Of a DNA stretch of 64,000 nt, positions 10,181 to 23,147 are shown in pieces. The DNA is taken from contig CAJNOP010000716.1 of the NCBI GenBank assembly GCA_905250075.1, positions 42,359-106,358 on the forward strand, in the 5' to 3' direction. This stretch comes from Rotaria sp. Silwood1. Its lineage: Eukaryota > Rotifera > Eurotatoria > Philodinida > Philodinidae. The stretch's first letter is position 1; each line of letters starts with the position of its first letter. The notes beneath the pieces are model-generated. The model searched no databases, had not been told where the DNA came from, and worked only from the letters and a program-made list of their open reading frames with translations. The position numbers were made by a program, and so were the translations under genes.

Positions 10181-13100
10181 TTCAGTCGAGATTCGATTTG
10201 TGAATGAAACGCTAGAAGGATTTATAAATAACCATGTCTAAGAGAGTTATTCATATCATCATATCAAGAATTCTGACTGATTATCAACATATAAAAATTT
10301 TTGTTAATAACGCTATTTTATAATGAAAACCCCGTAAATATACCAACTCTACTATTTCCTGAATTTCAGTCTTGTTAATTTCTAAAGAAATTCAGAAAAA
10401 ATCTTTAAGAAACCTAAATCTGAAGGACTCTATCTCGATTCTCAATAATTCCTGTTTGCAGGAAATTTCATGCTGAAACATAATCACTTTGAGTTTCTAC
10501 TCAGAATTTTTGATCAACTAAGAACGAATGATCATGCTAAGATTTTAACAAGTATCTATCAGAATCTGTTCGGAACCTCTACACTTGAGTCCTATCAAGA
10601 GTTACAGCTAAATCAGATAGCAGTCCTATTAACTATTTGTATCTATTAAAAGAGTCTTTTGTAAAATTTTCAGATTTCTATTCGAATCTTTTCAGAAACA
10701 AGCATTTTTTTTATCCTAGTTAGGAAGTTAAGATTTTTGCAAGTTGTAGCTGGAGTCTATCCCAAATCTGATCTCGATGTTCTTATGAAGATTCATGACG
10801 GATCTTGTTCAGAGGTGTGATAAAAGTTGATAAAATCATTGCATTAAGATTGTCACTGGATGTCGTTGAGAGCCCGTGGAAGATTTTTCAAATCTCTTAA
10901 TCTTAATAAAGTATATCGCCGATTTTGACAGAAATCTAAGAAGAATAACAACAAGATTAACACAAGTGTCTTGGCAAATAATAAAGAATTTTTATTGAAT
11001 AAAAGAAAAATAAGAGTACAAAGTCAATCCAATGTTATATAGTTTTTTCTTTCGAAATATTTTTTTATTGATATTACACATTTTTCGTAATTTTCTCGAT
11101 AAAATTGTTCTCAATTGAATTTATCTGTGAAAAAAATGACAAGTTTTTTTAAAATTAAAATGAAATCAACATGTACTAGTAGAACTTTATAAACACTCAA
11201 GCAGCATCTAAATTTCAATATTACTTCCTATATGTACATTTTTCTTTTGCTATACTTTGAAAATTCTGGCAAAATTCGAATCTAAAAGTAAGGGAATAAT
11301 GCTCAGGACTCTTTCAAGATTTTGTTTTAATCCTAGTAAAATCTTGGTTATTTTATGGCTATACATTTCGCTCGGAAATTACAATTTTTGGAACTTACTT
11401 CTGAACTGAAGTGTATTGTCAAACTACTCGAAATCTAGAGAAAGTCTTGTCTAGAATACTTGTTTGATTTCTCCAGGCCGTAGCTTGGAAACATTGAAAA
11501 TTTTTACTAAGAATAGGAAAACAGATCAATTTAAGAAACAATCTTGCAGTTTGACAATGACTTTCTGCTGTTTCAGAAGAGATTAACTGTGAAACATCTA
11601 GAGCTTGATAGTGTGTAGATTTTAATAAAGTTTCTTGTTGCTGATCATTTTTAGGTAGGAAGAGAATACCGATGAAAATTTTTATAACATACTAGTGAAA
11701 ATAATGCTTATGAGTATCATATAATATTCTTCAAGCATACATAATTAATGTATGCATCGTCAGCATATCAAATTTGAGAAAAATTTGATTTCTTCTAAAT
11801 CATTCGTTATACTGAAAGTTTTTCTACAAAGTAACATATATGATTTTCTAATTCAAGATGGATCATGAAATTCGACAAGGGTCTTTACTATCTTTATATT
11901 GTAAAAGAAACGATGTTGGGAAATTATTATGATTTGAAACTTTACAATAATATTTCCTATTTTGCTTTTTTTTTTTGAAGTCTTATCAATTCATCTTATT
12001 AGAGAAACTATGAGTCATGTCTCATATTGTTTATAACTATTATTAACTGTACAAGGTTCTTTGAGATTAAATGAAATTGAAAAAGTTTTATCTTTATCTT
12101 AGTCTGAATAGATAAAATGTTATTTACCTATAAGTATTTATGAAATACTATGTTATTTAATTAATATAGCTTTACTTTGAATAGATCGTAAGGATTACAT
12201 TCTTTTTTCCATTTTCATGTTTCATAGTATAATAAAAGAAGATAAGCATTGATAAAACCGATTGACATGCCTTCGTGACTTTTGAAAATCATTTGATGAC
12301 AGCGAATTCCTAATGGAATTTTTATTCCATATAGAATCTGAAGATTAATGCTAGAAAAGTGATGATTTTCATCATTTTGACACAAGCAAGAAATGACAAC
12401 GAAACATGTGTTGGTTCTCAAATCTTGTTTATATATATATAGATATAAATATTTCATAATCAAACAGTTTCCACATTTCAAAAAAATCTACTGGTCAGCT
12501 GTTCTTCGATATACATATAGACTGTTCTTGAAAATTTGATTATTATAGATAAGACACTAACGTGCATGTTGATGAGTCGTGCTTGCCGATATACTATTAT
12601 TATTTTAGCTCGTGCTGCTATCGTTCTAAGTGCCATACTAATAGTATTGTCAATGTCATTAAGTACAGTGGTATAAAAAATGACAATGTATTACACCATA
12701 TTGCTTACTGTAATTATCTATAGACTACAGTTTGTATCTTTAGGAATATAAATAAAACAATAGTATAGACTTTTGATTCAGAAACTTTTGTAATATTTTT
12801 TTTTCCATGATGACTAATTAATTTATCGTTAACATAACGATATATTAATCGATTATTAATATAAACATTAGATAATGTATAAACGGATAAGCGGAAAAAA
12901 TTTTCTTTTTTCTATCTGTTCGAATAGAGAATCATATTGGCGGTTTTCTTTTTGTCTATTGATAGAAAAAGAATATATACTAATTTATCCAATAGATTTT
13001 ATTTGATAATTGAAATTAAATTTTTCCAAATGGATTGATAAAATTCTAACGAATTAGGCATTATTCAATATTGATTGATGTCTGACTGAATCCATTTCCG

Positions 13101-15461
13101 TATTGATTATATCAAAATGAGTCCTTTTTTATTTTTTCTCTAGCCTTCTAACCCTCGATGCATATAGATATGATGGATGATAGTTATGCCTACTATCCAT
13201 GACTGAAATTCATTTGTTCCACAAGAGACTTTTTTCTGTCTGTTTATGCATACAAATTTTCTTTCTGTTGTATTCTCTTGTTGTCGTGTCGACTTTGTTT
13301 GAATCCAAATGGAAACATGAGATCTCAGATGCTTAACCTTTATCTTTTGTTTTTTACTAGTCGATAACCGCCTATTGATGAAGTCAACAAAAAAACAATC
13401 CAAATATCACCAGCTGGTCTCTACAAAGAACCTTTTTTTCTCTCTCTAAGTATATATCCTAGATGTTTCTCTTATTGTGATCGATCTGTAAGACGATTGA
13501 TTAAAGCACTCAGTTATATTCATATAGATATTCATTCTTTCGAATATTGATCTTGTTTTCTTTCTCTGTAGCGTACTAGTACCATTTACCAGAAAAAGAA
13601 ACATTCACCATTCTTTAACTACAGCATTACTTTTACGTACAAGCAGTCTAATTACGTTTGCTCGTATACCATCAAAAAAGGAACGACAAGAAAAGATTAT
13701 CTTCTAATATATTCATGATAATAAAAAAAAACTACATATCAACATTATCTTAACTGACTACGACAAGGATTTAAGCACGTTTTATACATCAAAATATACA
13801 ACTCTATTTGCTGCTGATTTCTAACTTATATTTATAGATCGATAAATAATACGTACAATTATGAATGAATACTATAGGTAAATTAATATAAGAATATAAT
13901 TAGTTATTCTAAAGTCATTTTTGTTTTATTAACAATACAATTATATGCGTCAATAATCAACGGTACTAATTCAATTTGACTATAATCTCTAATGTTTTGC
14001 GATTCATAGTTATAGACTTTTCTATTTAATTCATAAGGGATTTTAAATTTGCATTGAATTAAGAAAAAAAGACTATTCTGTTTTCTCTTTGTATTCTATC
14101 TATATTCTATTGAAAACAAAAACATCATTTCTAGACACTATCTATCAATATTATCATCAATAACATAACAGTTATAAAAAAAAAAACAAGTTTCATTTTT
14201 TCTTAGTAGAAAACCAAATAGATATAGATATATATATATATATATTAACAAAATAAGGTAAAAGAATTTCTTTTTTTGTAAGACAACAGTATCATACATT
14301 TTTTGTATTTATTGCTCATATTTACTTGAAAAACAACAAATATTCTGTATACATTTATACAATGATATTGTTTTTTGTCTTTGTTTTAATGAGCAAATTA
14401 AGTTGTTCTTTTTTCTTTTTGCTTAGAATAGTATGTATATAAGAAATAAACATTCGGTTGAACACACATGCCACATTCAATAGTTAACGATGCAGTTTTT
14501 TTTTTTGATTTCTATTCTTATTTTTCAAGTTCAATTAGAGAAACTTGAGAGCAAACACTCGTTTGTTTTTTCTTTGAATACAAGTTGACAAGGCAAGACA
14601 CTGATTGCCTATATTGATAAAACAAAGGCATGCAGATTCAATTTCTTTTTAGATCTGATCTTGATCAGAAATATAAGATCGATAGAAAGAAGGTAAAAAA
14701 GAAAGAAGAAAAAAGAAAAAAAAAAGTCAGAGAAAAAGAAAGCACGCTAATAGCTTGAAAATTCTCATGCAAAAAATAATACTAGTATTTGTATCGATAG
14801 AAAGCCCTAAGCATAAATTTGAGACCATATAAGTAAAAAAACAAAAAAAGTAAGCTGATGAAGATGTCTACATTCAAATTACAAATAGTCGTTCAAAATA
14901 TTCTAGAGAAATTTCTTTTAAAGAAACAACGATCAAGAGAAGAAAAAAAAAGAAGCTGTCATAATCATTATTATAATCTGTTACGTCGAACAAATAGGGA
15001 ACGAGAGAGTGAGTACTAGAAAACAAAGTCAGGAAGTCGGTGAGAATGAAACTGATTTTTAATGCCGAATAGAAGAGAAAGAAGAAACAGAAAAAAGAAA
15101 GCATAGAAGGGTGTGTGTGTGTGTGTGTTTTTGTGTATATGAGGCAACAGCCGCGCGGCGTCAAGAGCGAGAAGTCCATTTAAGTAAATTAATGTTCATC
15201 CTTTTGCATCCCAAAAAAAAAAAAGCTTTCGTTAGTTCTGCATCGCACAGTTATTTTTCATAGATTGACGTAGTACGTCTGTGTGTATTTGCGCCAAAAA
15301 CGAGAGAGAGAGAGAGAATATAAAAGAAATAAGAAAAAAAGGGAACATATGACAATTATTGAACATGACTGGTGTTTTAGTGTAGCGTGTGGTGACGTGT
15401 TCGAATGTAAATTTGATCGTACTTTGCCATTATAGGCCAAGCATAAGTTTAATTTCGTCTC
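10181..15461. other. Long intergenic region upstream of the Kir channel gene
   Basis: 5.3 kb of AT-rich DNA with no supported gene. Simple repeats include (TA)n near 14228-14245, (GT)n at 15111-15127, (GA)n near 15302-15317 and many A or T runs, especially 14.6-15.3 kb. Short open frames (12215-12481, 13140-13403, 14874-15179, 15258-15440, all - strand) lack recognisable domains and are low complexity. The last few hundred bases presumably contain the channel gene's promoter and 5' UTR. Confidence 0.5.
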
Positions 15462-18400
15462 ATGTCATCGACAAGTCATTTGATTCTAACTGCTCAAAGC
15501 AAGGAGACGAAAATTAATAAAGTTCATAGCAGTTTCAATTTGGAAATAACATCTTGTGACGATTCATCAGATTTATTATATTCACCATCTTCGACAACAA
15601 ATCATAATTATCTTTATTATGTCAATACTGAACCATTACGAAAACAATCGGTTGCAGTTACTCATAATTTAACACCAACATCATCAATAAAAGAATCTAG
15701 ATTGAATATACGTCGAAAATTAAGTGCTATTTCATTGCCTGTACCTTGGCATAAACGAAATCGATCACCTAGTGACGATAAAACATCAACTGATTCAATT
15801 TCTAAACATACACAACAGCAACATCGAAAATCTCATATTTTTCGTAAAATGTCTCGAGATGGTTTATTGACATTAGACAGATTATTTAGCAGTGGCACAC
15901 ATAGTACTACAACAACAAATGATGATGAACCAGCATCACCAATAACTGAATTCACTGCACTTAATCAATCTACTAAATCTAGTGAAAAAACGATAAAATC
16001 AATAAAAGAAAATGGTTATCTACGTAATTCACCACGTGTAATGACCAGGTGAGAATAACATATTAAAAAAAAAAACAAACATGATAATCTCTCTAGAAAT
16101 CAATTTGTACATAGTATAATATTTTAAAGAAGATTTAATTTCCATTAGAATGAGAGTATATTGTGTCACGAGTAGTTATATAAAAATAGATCAAAACTAC
16201 TCGGAGAAAAAAAAAGAAACCCGTGTGTCAAATCATGTTAACATTAACAATAGAATGTCTGGTTGTTCTTATTTTATTTTTATTTTTTCTTTGTTCGAGA
16301 CAGTTGTTAGTCTTAGAAACACGTTGATATTTGACGTTATTTTAATGCCTATTTGCGTAAAATATACATATAATAATAAAAATTTTCTACTGTAGTAAGA
16401 TAATATTATATCATTCATTTTTTTTTTCTTTTTATTTGTTTGTTTTCTTCTTATCTATATTTATAGGCTACAATGTACAACGAAAGGTACAAAAGCTTTA
16501 CGTCTATTAGGTGACGGTGGTGTAACCAAGGATGGTAATCAAAATCAAGATCAATCATTTAATACAAAAGATTTTATTCTTACTAAACATAATACACGTA
16601 CACATAATCAACGTCGACTTTTACTAAAAAATGGTGAAGTCAACATTTCCAGGTACCTAATTAAGTTTTGTTCATTATTATTTTTGTAAGAAAAAAAAAA
16701 AAAAATAGGAAATTGCTATAAGAAATATAAATTTATGTCTACAAAGGAAAGAAAAAAGTAACATAGAACGTTTTATAGTACGGTTCATTAATCATAAACA
16801 CATAAATATAGGAATAAAAAAAGAAAACATGATAAAAATATTTTAGAGTGCTTGAAAAATCGACCATGACGATATGAAAATAAAAAAAAGATTAACCATA
16901 AAATGTAAATGAATTTCCGATAGATAAATAAAACATTTATTTTCTAACACACAAGAATAAAGAAATCATCAATCATCTGTTCAAATATTTCTTTTTTTCT
17001 TAAAAAAAAATAATAAATCATATTTTATCTACTATTTAATGAAAAAAAAAGCTTTTTGGTTTTTGATTTCTCAATGTCATATTGCTTTTTTACTTGAATG
17101 TAAAAAAAATAGCTTTAATCAAATATGAAATAAATAGTTAATTGCAATTTTTATAAACTATTAATTTCTACATAAGATTATTTTTGTTTTCTCTGTAATT
17201 CTTAATATTGATACATTTTTTTATTTATTACGACACCTCACAATCGGAATCAGACAATCTATAATTTAATGTGTAATCCGTCAACATATATCCGGAATGA
17301 TTCTATATATTTTTCTCTTGACTACTCATCCTTTTTTATCAAATAAATAATTGTCTATTGACGTCATATAATCAATAAAATACTTGATAATATTATTTCT
17401 TTTTGTAAAAGTATTATATTAATTAAGTAAATTCATATTTTAATAAATAGTATTTGTTTCAAATAATAAAATGAAATTAACTATAGTTAGAAGGATCATT
17501 ATAGTTGTTCAAGTAAAAAATAACAAAGAATTTTTATTTTTAAATAAATACTACTTAAGCTTTTCCGTTTCGTTGATGACTTTTTTTTTTTTCTTTATCT
17601 CGACCGATCGTTCGATCGATTAATGAATAGAAGGCACAATGACATAAATAAAAAAAGAAACTACATCATATCAATCTGTTCTTCATAATTGTTTTGTCAA
17701 ATAAGAAGAAAATAATTGAATATTTTGTAAAAATAAAATTATTCTTTGAATTGAAGAATGCTCAAAATAAGAAAATGAATACTTAAGGAAATTTTAATTA
17801 TTAGAAGAAGAAAAATAAGAAACTTTGTATGAAAAAATCCGATTGTCTCAGTAAAAATATCCGCGTTCAAGGAGGATTTGACTTTGTTGTCAAGAAAGTT
17901 TTGTTCTCTAATAGATTAATGCTAGAAAAAAAAACGCATTGTCTTAATCAGCTACATTAAATCAACATGACACTAGTTTTGTAATGACGCAGCAAAAAAT
18001 GATAATGTTGCTTTTTGTTATTAATTAAAGAAGTAAAAGATTAGCATACTTTCAAACATCATGACTGGAGAATAATTTATACTTTTGCATTTTTATTAAA
18101 GAAAATCTTAAAATATAATATATTCATTCATGTATATATATATATATTTCTATTTAATTAGATTTAATATTGAAAAACGTCGTCGTCAATATCTTGCAGA
18201 TATCTTTACAACACTAATTGATTTAAAATGGCGTTATACATTATGTTTATTTACACTTGGATTTTGTTTAAGTTGGTTAGCATTTGCTTTAATATGGTAT
18301 TTATTAATGTATATACATGGAGATTTATATTCATATAATTATAATTCAGCAAATTATACTGCGTGTATATCTGGTGTACATTCATTTGCTGGTGCAATAC

Positions 18401-19308
18401 TTTTTTCAATTGAAACTCAACAAACAATTGGTTATGGTACACGTGTTGTTAAAGAAACATGTTATTTTGCTATTATTATTATGATGGTACAATCAAGTAT
18501 AGGTGTTTTATTACAATCATTTATGGTTGGTGTTGTATTTGCAAAAATTTCTCGACCTAAAAAACGTACAGAAACATTAATATGGTCACGTGAAGCTGTT
18601 ATTTGTTTACGTGATGGACAAATGACATTACAATGTCGTGTTGGTGATATGCGTAAATCACATATTGTTGAAGCACATGTACGTATGTATTTAATAAAAA
18701 AACGTGTTACTTTAGAAGGTGAAATATTACCATTACATACATATGATATGAATGTTGGATTTGATAAAGGTGTTGATCGTTTATTTTTAATTTGGCCATT
18801 AGTTGTTGAACATATTATTGATGAACAATCACCATTATATGGTATTAATCGATCAGATTTAGCTAAACAACGTTTTGAATTAGTTGTTATACTTGAAGGT
18901 ATTATTGAATCAACTGGTATGACAACACAAGCTCGTACATCTTATTTACCATCAGAAATTTTATGGGGTTATCGTTTTGAACGTTTAATTACATTTCAAC
19001 GTGATGATGGTTTATATCGTATTGATTATTCACGTTTTAATTTAACTTATCCAGTTGATATGATAACATGTAGTGCAAAAGAATTAAAAGAATTACATGA
19101 ATTAGAAAAATGGCATGAAACTAATCCAAATCATAGTCATGAGTATGTTTATTTTTTGAAGATTTAATTATATATGAATAAGAAAAACAAAAAAAAGAAA
19201 CTAAATATGTTTAGAAAACTTGATATGTCAATATCAGTACCAAATACAGCAACAACAATATCGTCATTACCATTAGTTTGGCAAGAAAAAAAGGAAAGCA
19301 CTTTGTGA
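15462..19308 (+). CDS. Inward-rectifier potassium channel (Kir), 4 exons
   Basis: Exons 15462-16048, 16467-16652, 18162-19142 and 19215-19308 join in frame (1848 nt, 615 residues) with GT-AG borders. The ATG at 15462 follows an in-frame TAA. Residues 1-230 are a long Ser/Thr-rich cytoplasmic N-terminus. The Kir core follows: 'RRLLLKNGEVNI', then 'DIFTTLIDLKWRY', TM1, the pore 'ETQQTIGYGTR' (filter T346-G350), TM2, the PIP2-type 'RPKKR', and the cytoplasmic immunoglobulin-like domain. By alignment with vertebrate Kir2.1, the TM2 rectification site (Asp there) is Gln376. Splicing exon 4 gives the C-terminus 'ESTL', a class I PDZ ligand; without splicing the frame ends '...YFLKI'. Kir channels pass K+ at the plasma membrane and set resting potential. 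The second intron (1509 bp) is A/T-rich. An AATAAA lies near 19412. N-terminus and exon 4 are predictions from sequence only. Confidence 0.9.
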
Positions 19309-20405
19309 CAATCACGTTTGTGCATTTCCAATCTTTTTATTCATGTTAGTAAATTTTTTTCTATTATTCTATTAATACTTTTGTATTTTAGGTGATAGTA
19401 CAATTGTGCATAATAAAAATAACTAGCAGTGAATTGGCTCAAACTTGATTATAACGGTCATTTGTTCTTATTTTTCATTTGTCCAATTATATAAACGGTG
19501 GTTAGCTTCAACAGATATATATTTTTTTTTCCTTAATGATTTTCTTGTTAACAGTTTTTTTTTTTCTTCCTTTTAATAAGTCTACACATATTTTATCCTG
19601 AATACCTGTGTGCACCTTCGAGTGCAAATTGATTGTATAGTAGATTGTATATATATATATACATTAAATCTGTGCCTATTTACAAAAGAAAAACAAATTC
19701 AGAAGAATTTTTATTGAAAATTATTTTTTTTTTTTTTTGAAAGAAAAACTTTTTTATTTTCATTGTAATTTATTATTAATGAAAAAGAAAAAAAAAACTA
19801 AGAGAATTTATTTTGATATATAGATTTATCGTTAATAATTATATCATCTTAATGAAGGAAATGTAATCAATTTATTAAATTCGATTACAATATGAATAAA
19901 TTTTCTTCCAGAATCTTGTCTCGAAATTGATAAATTCATTTCTTTATTTTCTCTAAAATGTTATACAAAATGAGTGCTAAATTATGTGCATATTTCCATA
20001 ATGTGACTAACTCTATCTTAAAGATTTCTTTTTATCGTTAAGTTGGATAATCCTAAGCAGTTATAGTAAACATAATATAATCGTGTATTTTTAAAATTGA
20101 TGGGGTCAAAGCTCCTGCTCAGAATGTTCTAGAAAACATAAAATAGAGTAACAAAAGAAGATGATAATTGACTAAAAGAATCGATAAATCTTCCATGATA
20201 GACTATAGAGTTATTATTTAAACTTTTACAGTTTTCACAATAATTTTTATTATGATTGATTAGAATTAAATCACCAGATCATTTTATTTCGGATACATTG
20301 TATAGATAGATAATAAATCAAAATATTACAATTTAGAAACGAGTAAATATTATTTTAAGAATAAATGTTTCTCGATTAATATAATAAATATTGTTATGAA
20401 AGTTT
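19309..20405. other. Intergenic between convergent genes
   Basis: AT-rich, with T runs and a short (TA)n tract near 19650. It serves as the 3' flank of the Kir gene (+) and of the first IFI6/27-like gene (-). No other feature seen. Confidence 0.6.
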
Positions 20406-20810
20406 CTATTGATCTTTTTCCTTATTATCAATTTTCGTTTCGGTTTGATTGTTCTTTGCATCCATATAAGCTTTTATGACCCCAGCACCCATTCCAACTT
20501 TGGTAAAAAGTGCACCAACGGCACCAGTTGCTGTCACACTTTGCATTATGCCAAATATTCCTGGCACGAAATGTGTGGCTTGCCACCAAGCTGCCCAAGA
20601 ACCGGCTGTTACGCCAATAGATGAAAAGCCGATCCAACTGAATGCTGCTGGTATACCAAACATACCAACAACACCTGCAACTCCAGTATAAACTAACGTT
20701 CTTGTACCAAAACGAAATAAGAACGAATGTTGTTGATTATTAATATCAACTAATTCATTATTATTATTAACAGTCGCATCATCTTTAGTACCTGAATCTT
20801 TTGTATCCAT
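20406..20810 (-). CDS. IFI6/IFI27 (ISG12)-like small hydrophobic protein, copy 1
   Basis: A 134-residue single-exon frame; the ATG at 20810 is the first true start. A polar Asn/Asp-rich N-terminus (1-30) is followed by two to three small-residue-rich hydrophobic segments: 'VYTGVAGVVGMFGIPAAFSW', 'GFSSIGVTAGSWAAWWQATH' and 'GIMQSVTATGAVGALFTKVG'. The tail is charged. The order G-F-x-x-x-G-I/V-x-A-G-S-x-A-A, then Q-S-x-x-A-x-G-A, fits the Ifi-6-16 family (PF06140). In vertebrates these are interferon-induced mitochondrial or ER membrane proteins that affect apoptosis; the role in rotifers is unknown. A paralogue lies 1.2 kb upstream on the same strand, implying tandem duplication. Confidence 0.72.
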   Translation of the reverse strand: MDTKDSGTKDDATVNNNNELVDINNQQHSFLFRFGTRTLVYTGVAGVVGMFGIPAAFSWIGFSSIGVTAGSWAAWWQATHFVPGIFGIMQSVTATGAVGALFTKVGMGAGVIKAYMDAKNNQTETKIDNKEKDQ

Positions 20811-22011
20811 CTTCAAATTAACGATATGTTTTTATGTTACCTATTTAAAACAAGCCATATATAAGAAAAAAAAAGCAAACCTTTCTATTTTTAGATGTCG
20901 TCCTTTATCGAGACAAATTAATTAGCTAAGTATCAATTTATATCTTCTATCAAAGAAAAAAAGTACGAACATTAGTTTTTGTGTTAGATTTCATTTGTTA
21001 ATACTGATTAAAACTAACGAAAGAAATCTCTGAAATAAATAATCGATTTTATTTCGAATCTATGTGCATCATCTCAATCCTAATCAACAATGAATATATT
21101 GAAAAGACTTCCGATCCTTAGCTTATTATTGTCGAGATACGGCACTTTTAGTGTATTTTTTTAAATGAATGCTGTAGTCTCTCTTACGAACAATAGAAAA
21201 ACTTATTTTCTAATTTTAATTTGATTGTTTGTATAGAGATAGGTTTTAATGAGAATAGTTTCTTTTTTTAATACAACTATCAAGATTTGCTGGGCAACGA
21301 TATTCATTGAAAAACTACCGTTAAAAAGTAGTATTTTCACAACAACAAACTAAGAACACGAATTTTTTCATGGTATTCATAGCTCATTCGGATCTATATA
21401 ATGAGGAGAATCTCAAATCAGAAGCAACTTATTAGTTTAAGTTAAAATACATTTTTTTCTATTGTTAATAATGTAGATTTTTTCAAAATGACTTATAGAA
21501 TATCTTAAATAGATAAATATTAATACAAGACATTTTGAAATTTGTTTTACAAAAGCAATATTGAATTATATGTATACTTTAACAATGAGTAAGTTTAATA
21601 AATCTAAGTAGTTTTACATAATAAAATCACATTTAATAATTAGAATTAGAACAATAAGAATTCGCAAGTTACCAGGATGGGATGGTGAGAGATGAAGATT
21701 GATCGAATTTCAGAACAATAAGTCGAACGTTTAGTTGAGTATTGATGTATAGAAATACACTAAAACTCCTCTGGAGACAAATGAAAACATGAAATCAAGT
21801 AAATAGCAAAAGAAAATAATAATTTATTGAAAGAATTGACCAATCTTATGAGAATTTCAGATTGAAATGAAATTCATCGACAATGTCTGACATCTAAACA
21901 AAGTATATATTTATTGTTTTTTTTAAGAAGATCGTTTTAAGAGTAAATATATTTTTTTATTATTATATATAACGAAGATTCGTATGTCATCTGAAAGAAA
22001 TGATTTTACTG
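20811..22011. other. Intergenic between the two IFI6/27-like genes
   Basis: AT-rich 1.2 kb. It should contain the promoter of copy 1 (downstream) and the 3' UTR of copy 2. No further feature recognised. Confidence 0.6.
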
Positions 22012-22422
22012 TTAAAGTTTTGATCGAATTTTTTGATTATTGTCAATTTTTGTTTCTTTTGGCTTCTTCTTTGCATCATTGAAAGCTTTTGCTAATGCAC
22101 CAGTTACTCCAACACTGGTAATAACTCCTTTTGCTGCACCAGTTGCTGCTGCACTTTGTATTAAACTAAAAATCCATGAAAAGTAATGTGTGGATTGCCA
22201 TGCAGCTGCCAATGAGCCAAGTTTTACACCAGTGCATGAAAAACCGATCCAACTCAGTGCTGTTGGTGCACCAAGATAGCAAACAATACCCGCGGCACCA
22301 GTATAAACAAAACCTCTTTTTCCAAAACGAACCAAGAACGTATTATGTTGATTGTTAGTATCACTTGATTCATTATTATTATTAACAGTTACATCTTTAG
22401 TATCTTGTTTTATTGTCCCCAT
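22012..22422 (-). CDS. IFI6/IFI27 (ISG12)-like small hydrophobic protein, copy 2
   Basis: 136 residues, one exon, start ATG at 22422. It shares with copy 1 the N-terminal 'DVTVNNNNE' / 'DATVNNNNE' block, a RFGxRxxVYTGxAG segment, 'SWIGFS', an AGS/LGS-A-A segment, 'LIQSAAATGA' and a lysine-rich 'ETKIDN' tail. Hydrophobic segments occupy about 32-50, 55-75 and 85-110. The second Gly-rich motif reads 'GVKLGSLAAAWQSTH', slightly further from the vertebrate consensus than copy 1. Same-strand tandem position indicates local duplication. The function in this organism is inferred from family only. Confidence 0.7.
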   Translation of the reverse strand: MGTIKQDTKDVTVNNNNESSDTNNQHNTFLVRFGKRGFVYTGAAGIVCYLGAPTALSWIGFSCTGVKLGSLAAAWQSTHYFSWIFSLIQSAAATGAAKGVITSVGVTGALAKAFNDAKKKPKETKIDNNQKIRSKL

Positions 22423-23147
22423 ATCCGAATTGGCAATGTATTGTTATATGTCAAGTAAACAGTTCCTATACATCGATGAATCACTATTTTCTTGGTGGGG
22501 CGTTACCTATGCTGTGATCCATAACTTATGTTCTGTTTTCTTTCTTTTTATATTGGCTATTCGTTTGTTGTTTACTTCAAAGGGATAAAGAGAAAAGATA
22601 AACCACAGAACGTTGATGGTTACAGAGTAATAACCACCATGATTACTTAGTAAACCAATCGAAATATTTTCTCAATTGTCAAACTGAAATATGCATAGCT
22701 TCAAATAACAGCAGCCTGTGTGTTATACTTTACTGACGAAAAGAAAGTATACACATGCACATTTTTCTTATATGTAAAGTGACTTCAAAATTTACATCGA
22801 AATCGACTTTGTCTTTGACTGAAACTATGGTATTCTTTTTTTTTGATGATATTCATCGCTTAACAATGTTTATATCTTGCTCATAGTCTTAATTCAATAG
22901 CGAATAATTAGTTGAATGTCTCCCATCGTAAGTATAATAAGAAATTTTAGAATTCTTCTGCATTAGTTAAAATCATATCGATCGAATAAATCTATGTCAT
23001 TAATTGTTTTTTTTTTGTTGTTGATGAATTCACTAAACATACTAATTTATTTCAAAAGCAACAGACAAAACAACGAAACGACTGCACATAAAATAGCTCA
23101 ACGAGTTAAAAATAAAATCTTTTAATTTCTGTTTTCTTTTCTTTGTC
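22423..23147. other. Intergenic
   Basis: AT-rich 0.7 kb between copy 2 and the 3' end of the GPCR gene. The open frame 22352-22588 (+) largely overlaps the 5' part of copy 2 in antisense and is judged a shadow. Confidence 0.6.

Noticed and set aside
9986-10207. 73-codon open frame (+ strand)
   Set aside because: Coincides with the right arm of the foldback, and no matching frame is evident in the left arm.
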